Shown here: piece by piece, positions 9,738-18,314 of the stretch
Layout: each line of letters begins with the position of its first letter
How positions within the stretch are numbered: the stretch's first letter is position 1
Assembly (NCBI GenBank): GCA_964388965.1
Contig: CAYMCP010000001.1
Span: 25,742 to 89,741 of the forward strand
From: Albibeggiatoa sp964388965
Lineage (GTDB): Bacteria; Pseudomonadota; Gammaproteobacteria; Beggiatoales; Beggiatoaceae
DNA length: 64,000 nucleotides
Reading direction: 5' to 3'
The notes under the pieces: generated by a model
Told to the model about the DNA's origin: nothing
Seen by the model: the letters and a program-made list of their open reading frames with translations, nothing else
Database searches by the model: none
Made by a program: the position numbers and the translations under genes

Positions 9738-11612
9738 ATGACCCATTTTACCTCTAATAAATATGTTATTACGGTCGGTTTTAGCGTGGTGTTACTTCTA
9801 CTACTGCTCATTACCTTTACCGGCTTGGCGCGAATGTACATATTAAAAATGCATGTCAACCAGATTGTGCAAAATAATAATATAAAAACAGAGTTAGCGC
9901 ACACCATGCTCAATGCGGCGCGTGAACGTGTTATTGCACTACAAACGATGTATCTTACTGATGACCCATTTACCAGAGAAGACGCTTATACACAGTTTAA
10001 CAATTTGGCAAGTGAATTCATGCAGGCGCGCTCTGAGCTGCTACGGATGTCGCTATCGAATAATGAACAAGCCTTAATTGATTACATATCCCCCCTGACC
10101 CGCCAAGCATCGACCAAACAACGTGAATTTGCAGAACTACTATTAGATGAGCAAGCTGTTGATATTCAAGCCTTAATGAATCAATATATTATCCCAGTAC
10201 AACAAGCGGTGCGAGAGTCTTTATTCAAATTAGTGAAATTACAAAAACAGTCTTCAGATGACGCATTTCGCGAAACGATGCAAACTTATCATGAAGGGTA
10301 TTTTTTAATCTGGACCGCAGGCATATTGGCTATTTTGTTGGGATTAAGTATTGCGTTTATTGTCTTCCGCCACATTAATCGTACTGAAAACTTACTACTA
10401 GATGCAAAAAATCTTGCTGAAATTGCAAATAAAGCCAAGACTGATTTTCTAGCAAACATGAGTCATGAATTACGCACGCCACTAAATGCAGTGGTTAATA
10501 TGAGCCATTTATTAATGGATACAAAATTAACTGCTGAACAAAAAGAATTAGTGACTACTGTCAGACAAAGTGGTGATGAATTTTTACGCTTAATCGACAG
10601 TATTTTAGATTTTTCCAAAATTGAAGCAGGCAAATTGACTCTACAACCAAAAATGTTTACATTAAGAGTTTTAATTGATAATTTAATGGAAATAGCTCGA
10701 TCTAAAGCAAAAGCGAAACATTTAAATTTAACTTTATTGTATGATGATCAAGCTCCAAAACAAGTGATTGGCGATGTAGAACGTTTGCGACAAATTTTAA
10801 TACATTTACTTGATAATGCAATTAAATTTACTGATCATGGTGAAGTATTATTATCATTAACAGCGCGTAATATTTCAACATGCCAAGATAAAATAGAGCT
10901 TTACATCACAGTTAAAGACACAGGCATAGGGATTCCATTCGAGCGTCGAGATCGTCTATTTCAGCCGTTCACACAAGTAGATACCTCTACTACTCGCCGC
11001 CATAGTGGTTCAGGTATTGGCTTGGCACTATGTAAACAACTATGTCAATTAATGGGTGGGACATTATGGGTCGAAAGTGAGGTAAATTATGGTACAACAT
11101 TTCATTTAACGATTACTTTGGACTTACTCACGGACAAACACCAAACCAATACGGAATTTAAATTTACGACACCTGTGACTAATTTACGCATTTTACTAGT
11201 CGAAGATAATCAAACAAATCAAAAAGTTGCACAATTAGTATTGCGTAAATTGGGTTACGAAATTGATATTGTCAGCAACGGACTGAAAGCGGTTGAATCA
11301 GTCAATCAACATTTATACGATATTGTATTAATGGATATACAAATGCCAGAATTAGACGGTTTAGAAGCAACTCGTAAAATTTTAGATAATTGGCCAATTG
11401 GGCAACGTCCTTATATTATCGCCATGACCGCACATGCACTACAAGGTGATCGAGAAAAATGTCTTGCAGCCGGTATGGACGATTACATTGCAAAACCAGT
11501 TAAATTAGAGGAATTAGAAGCTGCTATTGGGCGTTGGCAGGCATGGAATATTTCCCGTAATTTAAAACACCAAACTCGTCAGGAAATTTATACAACTAAA
11601 GATAATGATTAA
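9738..11612 (+). CDS. Membrane-bound hybrid histidine kinase (HisKA-HATPase-REC)
   Basis: The 624-residue protein starts three bases after the giant kinase and is surely in the same operon. It has a membrane segment at about 9-31 and another at about 188-211, flanking a helical periplasmic domain of about 155 residues that resembles four-helix-bundle sensors. It has no HAMP domain. The cytoplasmic part holds HisKA (His243 in [10 protein letters not shown]), HATPase_c with N box LLDNAIKF, G1 DTGIGIP and G2 GSGIGLAL, and a receiver with Asp533 (VLMDIQMPELDG) and the conserved lysine in IAKPV. It has no Hpt domain of its own, whereas the upstream protein has three, so phosphate could pass from this receiver to those Hpt domains in trans. 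This is inference from gene order and domain content. Confidence 0.92.
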   Translation: MTHFTSNKYVITVGFSVVLLLLLLITFTGLARMYILKMHVNQIVQNNNIKTELAHTMLNAARERVIALQTMYLTDDPFTREDAYTQFNNLASEFMQARSELLRMSLSNNEQALIDYISPLTRQASTKQREFAELLLDEQAVDIQALMNQYIIPVQQAVRESLFKLVKLQKQSSDDAFRETMQTYHEGYFLIWTAGILAILLGLSIAFIVFRHINRTENLLLDAKNLAEIANKAKTDFLANMSHELRTPLNAVVNMSHLLMDTKLTAEQKELVTTVRQSGDEFLRLIDSILDFSKIEAGKLTLQPKMFTLRVLIDNLMEIARSKAKAKHLNLTLLYDDQAPKQVIGDVERLRQILIHLLDNAIKFTDHGEVLLSLTARNISTCQDKIELYITVKDTGIGIPFERRDRLFQPFTQVDTSTTRRHSGSGIGLALCKQLCQLMGGTLWVESEVNYGTTFHLTITLDLLTDKHQTNTEFKFTTPVTNLRILLVEDNQTNQKVAQLVLRKLGYEIDIVSNGLKAVESVNQHLYDIVLMDIQMPELDGLEATRKILDNWPIGQRPYIIAMTAHALQGDREKCLAAGMDDYIAKPVKLEELEAAIGRWQAWNISRNLKHQTRQEIYTTKDND

Positions 11613-11661
11613 ATTTGTTTAAACTCAAGGGCTTAAAACTATTAAATTGTAAAAAACCATC

Positions 11662-12035
11662 CTATCTATCAGTTAATAGCTGCATTAATTTAAATTCCAA
11701 TTTCGTAAAAACACTTGACCAATCTTTAATTTGAGACTGTCTAAACAAGGTAACGCTTGGGTACCAAGGACTATCTTCGCGCTCTAATAACCATCTCCAA
11801 TCAGGTACATAAGGCAATAATACCCACGTTTTTTGTCCCAATGGATAAATGTGCTACAGCAGTATCTACAGAAATAATTAAATCTAAGGCTAAAATGAGC
11901 GATGCGGTATCGGTAAAATCCTGTAATTGTTGCGTACAATCGCGGTTGTTTCAAAGCCTGTAAATAAAATTCAATTGCTTGTGCATATCGATGATTTTGT
12001 ACCGCCTCTTGTGCTTGAATCAGTAAATTTTGCAT
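11662..12035 (-). pseudogene. Remnant of a TPR/GT9-like glycosyltransferase gene
   Basis: Read on the minus strand, the region starts with a good ATG (12035) and about 30 residues of TPR-like helix (MQNLLIQAQEAVQNHRYAQA...). It then changes frame into sequence typical of the C-terminal half of TPR proteins fused to an ADP-heptose-transferase-like fold (LQDFTDTASLILALDLIIS, then SVDTAVAHLSIG), and after another frame change ends with VLLPYVPDWRWLLE, EDSPWYPS and a natural TAG at 11662. Hundreds of residues in the middle are missing. The piece is therefore an internally deleted and frameshifted gene remnant, not a functional ORF. A short open frame on the opposite strand overlapping it is not a gene. 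Confidence 0.75.
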
Positions 12036-12132
12036 TGGAATTGCCTAAATCATAAGAATAAATCAGTATATTGTGCTATTTATTAAATAATAAAAAACGC
12101 TAATTTTCTAAATAATGATCTTAGGTAATGAC

Positions 12133-12774
12133 TCAGTTTGGTCTAATGCGTGGCAAACTCGCGTGCTCAAAAGCCTTGATATGTGCAATAATTTCTAATG
12201 AATGCTCTCTTTCCTGTTGATTTTCTAACACAATTCGCACTGCATTTGGCAATGAGCGACGATCTTCCCCATCCCATTTTTCCAACCATTTTGTATCTTT
12301 ATCATTAAATTGATCATCATAATATAAATATTCAAAATTCACATCAAAACCCTCAAATACCACAATAGGCTGTTCAATTTCTTCTAACGATTCAGTCGGA
12401 TCACCTGCAAAAGCTGAAATAGTACGGATTTCGATACCCTCTTTTTCACTCGATGTTAATTGCCACGCGGTCAGCCCCGGTTTACGTCCAGGAGACAACG
12501 TCGAAACCCACGCTAATTTATCCTGCTCACCGATAAAAAATACAACAGGTTGCCTCCTGTCCTCGTCCAAATAGGTATGTGGAAAAGCAGCATCTAAAGC
12601 ACGTTCTAGCTGCAACAATACCAGCACCTGATCCAAACTTTGCTCCAAACGTGAGCCGTTACGCTCCCAATCCTTTAATACCACCTGCATTCCCGAAGCC
12701 AACAGCAACATGATAGAAGCGGATAACGCTAAAGCAATTAATAATTCTAGTAAAGTAAAGCCATTATTACGCAT
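12133..12774 (-). CDS. gspJ: Minor pseudopilin, GspJ-like (type II secretion)
   Basis: From ATG 12774 the 213-residue protein begins with a prepilin peptidase site: MRNNG followed by FTLLELLIALALSAS. Gly5 precedes the cleavage point and Glu10 is the conserved mature Glu5. The hydrophobic helix is followed by a soluble domain with a VVFEGFDVNFEY segment and an AVRIVLE strand typical of the GspJ minor pseudopilin, which caps the type II secretion pseudopilus with GspI and GspK. A longer reading frame starting at 12852 would put 26 extra residues before the prepilin site and run into the gltX start, so it is rejected. No other gsp gene is nearby, so it depends on a secretion locus elsewhere. Assignment to GspJ over another minor pilin is moderately sure. 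Confidence 0.75.
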   Translation of the reverse strand: MRNNGFTLLELLIALALSASIMLLLASGMQVVLKDWERNGSRLEQSLDQVLVLLQLERALDAAFPHTYLDEDRRQPVVFFIGEQDKLAWVSTLSPGRKPGLTAWQLTSSEKEGIEIRTISAFAGDPTESLEEIEQPIVVFEGFDVNFEYLYYDDQFNDKDTKWLEKWDGEDRRSLPNAVRIVLENQQEREHSLEIIAHIKAFEHASLPRIRPN

Positions 12775-12845
12775 AGTTAGATAAGTGATAGATTTATAGA
12801 TTGCGACAAGTATAATGTTGTTTTGCTTTGACAACAAATTTAAAT

Positions 12846-14255
12846 ATGACAATGATAAAAACCCGTTTCGCGCCTAGTCCAACTGGCTATATGCACTTAG
12901 GTAATGCTAGAACTGCTTTATTTAACGCATTATTTGCTATTCATCATCAAGGTATATTTTTGCTGCGCATCGAAGATACAGACCAAGAGCGTAGTGAAAC
13001 ACAATATGTGACCCAACTCAAAGCTGATTTACAGTGGCTAGGTATGGATTGGCAAGAGGGACCTGATGTCGGCGGTGAACATACACCTTATTTTCAGTCG
13101 CAACGTACTGAAATTTATGCACAATATTACCAACAATTAATTGACAGTGGCAGAGCTTATCCTTGTTTTTGTTCGCCGCGTGAATTGGAATTGTCACGTA
13201 AATTACAACGTGCGTCAGGTCAAGCACCACGTTATGCGGGCACTTGTGCGCATTTAAATCAACAAGAAATCGGGCGTAAACTTGCAGAAGGTTTACAACC
13301 TACATTACGTTTTAGGATGCCGCGTGATGAATTAATTGAATTTAACGATATAGTTAAAGGGCAACAACGTTTTGCTAGTCATGATATTGGTGATTTTATT
13401 ATTCGTCGCGCTGACGGTACACCTGCATTTTTCTTCTGCAACGCGATAGATGATGCACTAATGGGTGTCACACACGTTTTTCGTGGTGATGATCATTTGA
13501 CCAATACGCCACGCCAGCAAATGATTTTACAAAGTTTAGGTTTAACAGTACCACAATATGGACATATTTCATTAATTTTAGGCGATGATGGTGCACCATT
13601 GTCGAAACGAAATGGTAGTTTAAGTATTCAAGAGTTAAAACACACAGGTTGGCAGCCTAATGCCGTGGTGAATTATTTATCACGTTTAGGTCATGCGTTC
13701 GAGGAAGAAAAAGGTTATTTATCCATTAAAGAACTCGCAGCAGGATTTAAATTATCGCGTTTGGGTAAAGCGGCTTCTCGATTTGATAAACAGCAATTAC
13801 TGCATTGGCAACAGGCGGCAATTGCTGAAAGCGACATTGATATTTTATGGCAACAAATGCCTGTCAGTGTAAAAAATATTGTGCCCACTGCAAAACAACA
13901 AGATTTTATTGTGACAGTTCGTCCTAATATCCTCTTTCCACAAGATGCACAACAGTGGGCTGCTATTTTATTTAATGATAATTTACAATACAAAATGGAA
14001 GCGATTGATGTCATTATTGAAGCGGATAGAAATTTTTTCCAACATGCAATACAGGCTTTGGAAGATACACAAGCGGATTATAAATCATTAATTGAGCAGT
14101 TAAAGCAAGTAGCAGGTGTCAAGGGTAAAAAATTATTTATGCCGCTGCGTGCAGCTTTGACGGGTGAAACGCATGGACCTGAAATGGCAAATTTATTGGA
14201 TTTAATGGGTATTGAACGGGCAAGACAGCGGTTGCAACACGCTATGAATTTTTAA
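12846..14255 (+). CDS. gltX: Glutamyl-tRNA synthetase
   Basis: The 469-residue class I synthetase charges tRNA-Glu (or possibly also tRNA-Gln) with glutamate. The N terminus has RFAPSPTGYMHLGNART, which contains the HIGH-type signature. A zinc-binding-like cluster (CFCSPRELE ... CAH) follows, then the KMSKS-type motif as PLSKRNGS, and a C-terminal anticodon-binding helical domain. The start is set at ATG 12846, because TTG 12828 would add six residues unlike the family. An ATG six bases later is also possible. It diverges from gspJ with a 71-base promoter region between them. A hairpin at 14291-14323 lies beyond the stop codon. Confidence 0.95.
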   Translation: MTMIKTRFAPSPTGYMHLGNARTALFNALFAIHHQGIFLLRIEDTDQERSETQYVTQLKADLQWLGMDWQEGPDVGGEHTPYFQSQRTEIYAQYYQQLIDSGRAYPCFCSPRELELSRKLQRASGQAPRYAGTCAHLNQQEIGRKLAEGLQPTLRFRMPRDELIEFNDIVKGQQRFASHDIGDFIIRRADGTPAFFFCNAIDDALMGVTHVFRGDDHLTNTPRQQMILQSLGLTVPQYGHISLILGDDGAPLSKRNGSLSIQELKHTGWQPNAVVNYLSRLGHAFEEEKGYLSIKELAAGFKLSRLGKAASRFDKQQLLHWQQAAIAESDIDILWQQMPVSVKNIVPTAKQQDFIVTVRPNILFPQDAQQWAAILFNDNLQYKMEAIDVIIEADRNFFQHAIQALEDTQADYKSLIEQLKQVAGVKGKKLFMPLRAALTGETHGPEMANLLDLMGIERARQRLQHAMNF

Positions 14256-14290
14256 TTTACATCGTACAAACAAAATTATCAATTTAGGCA

Positions 14291-14323
14291 AAGGTGCATA
14301 AACAAAATCTCGTCATGCACCTT
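14291..14323. terminator. Hairpin between convergent gltX and the Crp/Fnr gene
   Basis: AAGGTGCAT and its exact complement ATGCACCTT form a nine-base-pair stem around a 15-base loop. It sits 36 bases past gltX and 66 bases past the convergent regulator gene. There is no clear T-run, so its use as a terminator is an inference. Confidence 0.5.
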
Positions 14324-14389
14324 CTGCTATGATTCATTGATTTTATTATATATTTTAAAAAATTGCTTTGGACTAATGTTGTAAAAATT

Positions 14390-15064
14390 CTACCAATTTG
14401 TATCATCTTGCAAACGGCGCAAAGCCTGTGACGAGCAAACTACAATATACGATTCATGCTCAATAATGATTCCCATTTTTTTCATCTTACTCAATACTCT
14501 GGAAAAAGTTTCAGGCTGCAATCCTAAACGAGAAGCAATCATTGCCTTTGTTGCAGGTAAGTAAATTTGGTAATTTTCCACTTCTCCAGCCGAAAAACTT
14601 AGTAAATAACTCGCCACTCTTTGTTGAGCATTGCTTAGACTCAAGTGATGAATATCATTTAAAAATTGGTGGATGCGCCGACTAAGATTAGCTAACATTT
14701 TAATGGCTAATTCAGGATTTTGTTTTAATTGTTGACGCAATACCTCACTGGGAATCGCAATTAATTCCGTTTTCTCGATTGCACTTGCGTATACTGGCAT
14801 TGGTGCATCTAGGATAGCCACGGCTTCGGCAAAAGTTTCTCCACGATGTACAATTTCAATCACTTTTTCTTTACCTTCCGGACTCAGTCGATATAACCGC
14901 ATACTACCGCTTACGACCAAAAAAAAAGCAGTCGCGGGCATCCCCTGACTAAATAATAATTGACCATGAGCAAGAACATGATGATGAGCAGCTTTTACAA
15001 ATGGGGCTAAATCACTCGTTGACAGAGTGTTGAATAGCGTTATTTGTTGTAACAATTGTTCCAT
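14390..15064 (-). CDS. Crp/Fnr family regulator, DNR/NnrR-like
   Basis: The 224-residue regulator has a cyclic-nucleotide-binding-type beta-barrel (residues about 10-125, with FSQGMPATAFFLVVSGSMRL), a long dimerisation helix and a winged helix-turn-helix. The recognition helix contains ETFSR, which matches the E-x-x-S-R pattern of FNR that reads TTGAT half-sites. A perfect such site lies 59 bases upstream. The N-terminal cysteines that hold the Fe-S cluster in FNR are absent, so a DNR/NnrR-type nitric-oxide sensor is more likely than an oxygen sensor. The gene is divergent from hcp, a nitrosative-stress enzyme, which supports that reading. The effector is inferred, not visible. Confidence 0.88.
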   Translation of the reverse strand: MEQLLQQITLFNTLSTSDLAPFVKAAHHHVLAHGQLLFSQGMPATAFFLVVSGSMRLYRLSPEGKEKVIEIVHRGETFAEAVAILDAPMPVYASAIEKTELIAIPSEVLRQQLKQNPELAIKMLANLSRRIHQFLNDIHHLSLSNAQQRVASYLLSFSAGEVENYQIYLPATKAMIASRLGLQPETFSRVLSKMKKMGIIIEHESYIVVCSSQALRRLQDDTNW

Positions 15065-15122
15065 CGGATTATCTTCCGTTTTTATGACTAAAAATTTTTT
15101 GTGCGTAACATTATTAATCGAC

Positions 15123-15136
15123 TTGATTTATATCAA
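15123..15136. promoter_or_regulatory. Perfect FNR/DNR box
   Basis: TTGAT-TTAT-ATCAA is an exact palindromic FNR/DNR site in the divergent region between the regulator and hcp. Its centre (15129.5) is 41.5 bases from a start site placed seven bases after the GATAAT -10 element at 15159-15164. That is the classic class II activation spacing toward hcp. Confidence 0.85.
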
Positions 15137-15158
15137 GAAAGTTATTTACACAATTTGC

Positions 15159-15164
15159 GATAAT
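15159..15164 (+). promoter_or_regulatory. Putative -10 element of the hcp promoter
   Basis: GATAAT is placed correctly for class II activation from the FNR/DNR box. The predicted transcript start is near 15171, leaving a leader of about 157 bases before the hcp ATG. Confidence 0.55.
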
Positions 15165-15170
15165 GACAAC

Positions 15171-15192
15171 CTGTTGTATAACAATACGACAG
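15171..15192. other. Inverted repeat at the predicted hcp transcript start
   Basis: CTGTTGTAT and ATACGACAG are complementary, with one position that would be a U-G pair in RNA, around an AACA loop. In RNA this would be a nine-pair hairpin at the very 5' end of the leader. In DNA it could be a second operator just downstream of the start. Both uses are inferred. Confidence 0.45.
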
Positions 15193-15327
15193 CCTCCGTA
15201 TACTAACTCATTAATTTTACATAGCTAAAAAATGATGTAACTTAAAAAATAGTTATAAATAATTGTAAAAATTTGATTTGGCGAGGTGTTAGTATAAATC
15301 AATTTTTATTTTAAAAAAGGTATTTTT

Positions 15328-16980
15328 ATGTTTTGTTATCAATGCGAACAAACACAACGCACTTTAGAACAGGTTGGTTGTATCAATGAGCGTGGAGCTT
15401 GCGGTAAGGATGCCGCAACATCCGATTTACAAGATATTTTAATTTATCAAATCAAAGGTATTGCACAATACGCATCGTATGCGCGCAATTTTGGTGTAAT
15501 TGACAAAGAAGTGGATGATTTTATCCAATATGGCTTATTTACTACTTTAACTAATGTTAATTTTAATGCTACTCGTTTTGTTAAGATGATTCATCAAGCA
15601 GCAACCATCCGCGACCAAATTAAAACGCATTACGAAGCGGTTGCTCATACAAAAGAACAGCTTAGTGCTGCTGCGCAATTTCAACCCGCAGAAAGTATGG
15701 ATGATATTTTACGCCAAAAAGCAGTCGCGGCACTCGACCACGATCAAGCAACGGTCGGTGCGGATGTGATTGGTTTACGGGTATTAATTTTGTACGGTAT
15801 GAAGGGTACATCTGCCTATTCACATCATGCACGCGCGTTAGGTTATCATACTGATGAAATTGACGCAAAAACAGAACGGCTACTTAGCTATTTAGCCAAT
15901 GATCCAACAGATATTAATGAATTGCTGAAAACGTCATTAGAAGTAGGGCATTTAAACTTAAAAGTTATGGAATTACTTGATCGCGCTAATAATGAGACCT
16001 TTGGTCAACAGGAAATTACACCAGTGCGAATAACACCAATAGCAGGCAAAGCGATTTTGGTGAGCGGTCATGACTTGCATGATTTAGAGCAGCTACTGAA
16101 ACAAACAGAGGGAAGTGGTATTAATGTTTATACTCACGGCGAAATGCTACCAGCGCACGCCTACCCTAAATTAAAGCATTATTCTCATTTAATCGGTAAT
16201 TACGGTGGCGCATGGCAAAATCAGCAACAGGAATTTGCGACTTTTCCGGGTCCGATTGTGTTGACTTCTAATTGTTTGATTGAACCTGACAAAAGTTATC
16301 GGCAACGCATTTTTACCACAGGACCAGTAGGTTGGTCTGGTGTAAGGCATATCGACGATAATGACTACAAAACGGTTATTCAAGCAGCCAAAGCATTGCC
16401 CGGCTTTAAGGAAAGTGTGCCAGAACAAACCATTACTATTGGTTTTGGTCATAACACCATCATGAGTGTTGCAGATCAAGTCATTAACGGTGTAAAAAGT
16501 GGTGCAATTCAACATTTCTTTGTTATCGGTGGTTGCGATGGTGCAAAACCTGGACGAAATTATTACACTGAATTGGCGAGCCAAACACCTGATAATACGG
16601 TGATATTAACGCTAGGTTGTGCTAAATATCGCTTTAATAAACAAACATTTGGTGATATTGGTGGCATTCCGCGTTTATTGGATTTGGGACAGTGTAATGA
16701 TGCTTATTCTGCAATTAAAATTGCGGCGACGCTCGCTGAAACCTTTGAATGCGATATTAATGATTTACCTTTATCTTTGATGATCTCTTGGTTTGAACAA
16801 AAAGCGACGGCGGTTTTACTATCTCTATTAGCCAGCGGTGTTAAAGGCATCCACTTAGGTCCGAGCTTACCTGCTTATCTCACGCCTAATTTGCTAAATA
16901 TTTTACAAGAGCAATTTGATTTGCGCGTCAATAATACGCCAGAAGCAGATTTACAATGCGCTTTAAAAAAGGCGGCGTAG
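15328..16980 (+). CDS. hcp: Hybrid cluster protein (hydroxylamine reductase / NO reductase)
   Basis: The 550-residue Fe-S protein reduces NO (and hydroxylamine in vitro) and protects against nitrosative stress in the cytoplasm. The N-terminal cluster cysteines are Cys3, Cys6, Cys18 and Cys25, the C-x2-C-x11-C-x6-C spacing of the class II (E. coli-like) proteins. Further along, conserved segments bearing ligands of the hybrid 4Fe-2S-2O cluster are visible: a [11 protein letters not shown] segment, [24 protein letters not shown] and [11 protein letters not shown]. Length is normal. An FNR/DNR box and -10 element precede it, and a fused ferredoxin-flavin reductase gene follows after 152 bases, a probable electron donor. 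The start has an AAGG ribosome site. Confidence 0.97.
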   Translation: MFCYQCEQTQRTLEQVGCINERGACGKDAATSDLQDILIYQIKGIAQYASYARNFGVIDKEVDDFIQYGLFTTLTNVNFNATRFVKMIHQAATIRDQIKTHYEAVAHTKEQLSAAAQFQPAESMDDILRQKAVAALDHDQATVGADVIGLRVLILYGMKGTSAYSHHARALGYHTDEIDAKTERLLSYLANDPTDINELLKTSLEVGHLNLKVMELLDRANNETFGQQEITPVRITPIAGKAILVSGHDLHDLEQLLKQTEGSGINVYTHGEMLPAHAYPKLKHYSHLIGNYGGAWQNQQQEFATFPGPIVLTSNCLIEPDKSYRQRIFTTGPVGWSGVRHIDDNDYKTVIQAAKALPGFKESVPEQTITIGFGHNTIMSVADQVINGVKSGAIQHFFVIGGCDGAKPGRNYYTELASQTPDNTVILTLGCAKYRFNKQTFGDIGGIPRLLDLGQCNDAYSAIKIAATLAETFECDINDLPLSLMISWFEQKATAVLLSLLASGVKGIHLGPSLPAYLTPNLLNILQEQFDLRVNNTPEADLQCALKKAA

Positions 16981-17019
16981 GGATAAAAACGACTATAAAC
17001 GGGTAAATTAAGCAAAAAT

Positions 17020-17110
17020 CGTAGGGGACATAAAGGCGATAGCGTCCATGCAACACTGGGTGTAAGAATTATAAAAATCGGTGTATGATGCTGCATTTAT
17101 ACCCCCTACG
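17020..17110. repeat. Inverted repeat between hcp and the reductase gene
   Basis: CGTAGGGG at 17020-17027 is mirrored by CCCCTACG at 17103-17110, which ends 22 bases before the reductase start codon. The roughly 75-base interior includes GGAC...GTCC complementarity. It could be a small mobile repeat or an mRNA structure that adjusts reductase translation. No other copy was seen in the window. Confidence 0.45.
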
Positions 17111-17132
17111 AAAATTATAAAAGGATTAATAC

Positions 17133-18176
17133 ATGCCTGAATATCGAATTAAATTGAATACTAGCGATGCCCAAACCATTTCATTTACATGCGAACCCGA
17201 TCAGGATTTGATAACAGCCGCTATTGAAGCAAATATATATCTCGTTGCTCAATGTCGTTCTGGCAGTTGTGGTGCGTGTGTTGCGCACTGCGAGCAAGGT
17301 GATTTTGAACTCGCAAGTTACAGCGAGGATGTTTTATCTGAATTATCACGTCAGCAAAAACACGTTTTACTATGTCGGACTTATCCGCGCAGTGATATGG
17401 TGTTAAATTTAACATATAACTATAATTTAATTAATTTTTCATATCCTGTGCAGCGTAGTGCAACAATTATCAATAAAACATATCTCACTCCTGACACAAT
17501 TAAGTTAGAATTACAGTTAATCGAAGATGCAGAAGGTAATACAACTTTAAATTTTCAACCCGGACAATTTGTTGAGTTATTTATTCCTGAGACTGAGATT
17601 AAACGCCCATATTCACTAGCTAACGCACCCAATTGGGATGGTTTACTTGAATTTTTAATCAAATTACATTCAGACGGCAGATTTAGCACTTTTTTACGAG
17701 AAAATGCCAATATTGGCACGGTTTTAAAATTAAACGAGGCTCAGGGTCGTTTTACGCTAGTTGAACACGGTTTGCGTCCACGTTATTTTGTTGCGGGAGG
17801 GTGCGGTTTGGCATCCGTTCTGTCTATGCTGCGTTACATGGCTGAATTACAAGAACCACATGAAACGAAATTATTTTTTGGAGTATGGAAAGAAGAAGAA
17901 TTATTTTATCAACAGGAATTAGCTGCTTTAGCTGCTGATTATAATCATTTTAATTATCAACTTTGCGTGACTAGACCGAGCGAAACTTGGCAAGGATACC
18001 GTGGTTCAGTCGTTGATGCCTTAGACAATACATTGCAACATGCTACGACACTTCCTGATATTTATATTTGTGGATCGACGGGTTTGATTGAAGCCGTTGC
18101 AAATGTTGCCAAAAAGTATGGTATTGAACGTGATTCACTTATCTATGAACATTACAGTAATTCATGCGCAACTTAG
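17133..18176 (+). CDS. Ferredoxin-FAD-NAD(P)H reductase, MmoC-like architecture (likely Hcp reductase)
   Basis: This 347-residue protein has an N-terminal plant-type 2Fe-2S ferredoxin domain (Cys41, Cys46, Cys49 and Cys81), followed by a ferredoxin-reductase FAD domain with RPYSLAN and an NAD domain with YFVAGGCGLASVLSML and a C-terminal IYICGSTGLIEA. The order and many segments (LLCRTYP, EFLIKLHSDGRFS, PRYFVAGG) resemble component C of soluble methane monooxygenase and related aromatic-ring oxygenase reductases. No oxygenase subunit is present; instead hcp lies upstream. The E. coli Hcp reductase Hcr carries its ferredoxin at the C terminus, so here an equivalent role would be played by a protein of the opposite domain order. 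The role as Hcp reductase is inferred from context. Confidence 0.88.
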   Translation: MPEYRIKLNTSDAQTISFTCEPDQDLITAAIEANIYLVAQCRSGSCGACVAHCEQGDFELASYSEDVLSELSRQQKHVLLCRTYPRSDMVLNLTYNYNLINFSYPVQRSATIINKTYLTPDTIKLELQLIEDAEGNTTLNFQPGQFVELFIPETEIKRPYSLANAPNWDGLLEFLIKLHSDGRFSTFLRENANIGTVLKLNEAQGRFTLVEHGLRPRYFVAGGCGLASVLSMLRYMAELQEPHETKLFFGVWKEEELFYQQELAALAADYNHFNYQLCVTRPSETWQGYRGSVVDALDNTLQHATTLPDIYICGSTGLIEAVANVAKKYGIERDSLIYEHYSNSCAT

Positions 18177-18314
18177 AAAACATTAGAAAATAATCATAGC
18201 TACCGTCAATCTTCGTTAGAAATGGTGTGTAAAACTTGTTTTGCCTGTACAGAATGAATTTTGCGCGCCTAAGGGTTCCCCCACATTTTTTCAACCAGTG
18301 ATTTCAAATCGATT

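Noticed and set aside
11757..11963. 68-residue plus-strand frame opposite the decayed glycosyltransferase gene
   Set aside because: It is the antisense of the recognisable GT9-like remnant and has no features of its own.
12775..12852. Longer gspJ start
   Set aside because: It adds 26 residues before the prepilin cleavage site, which normally follows within a few residues of the start.
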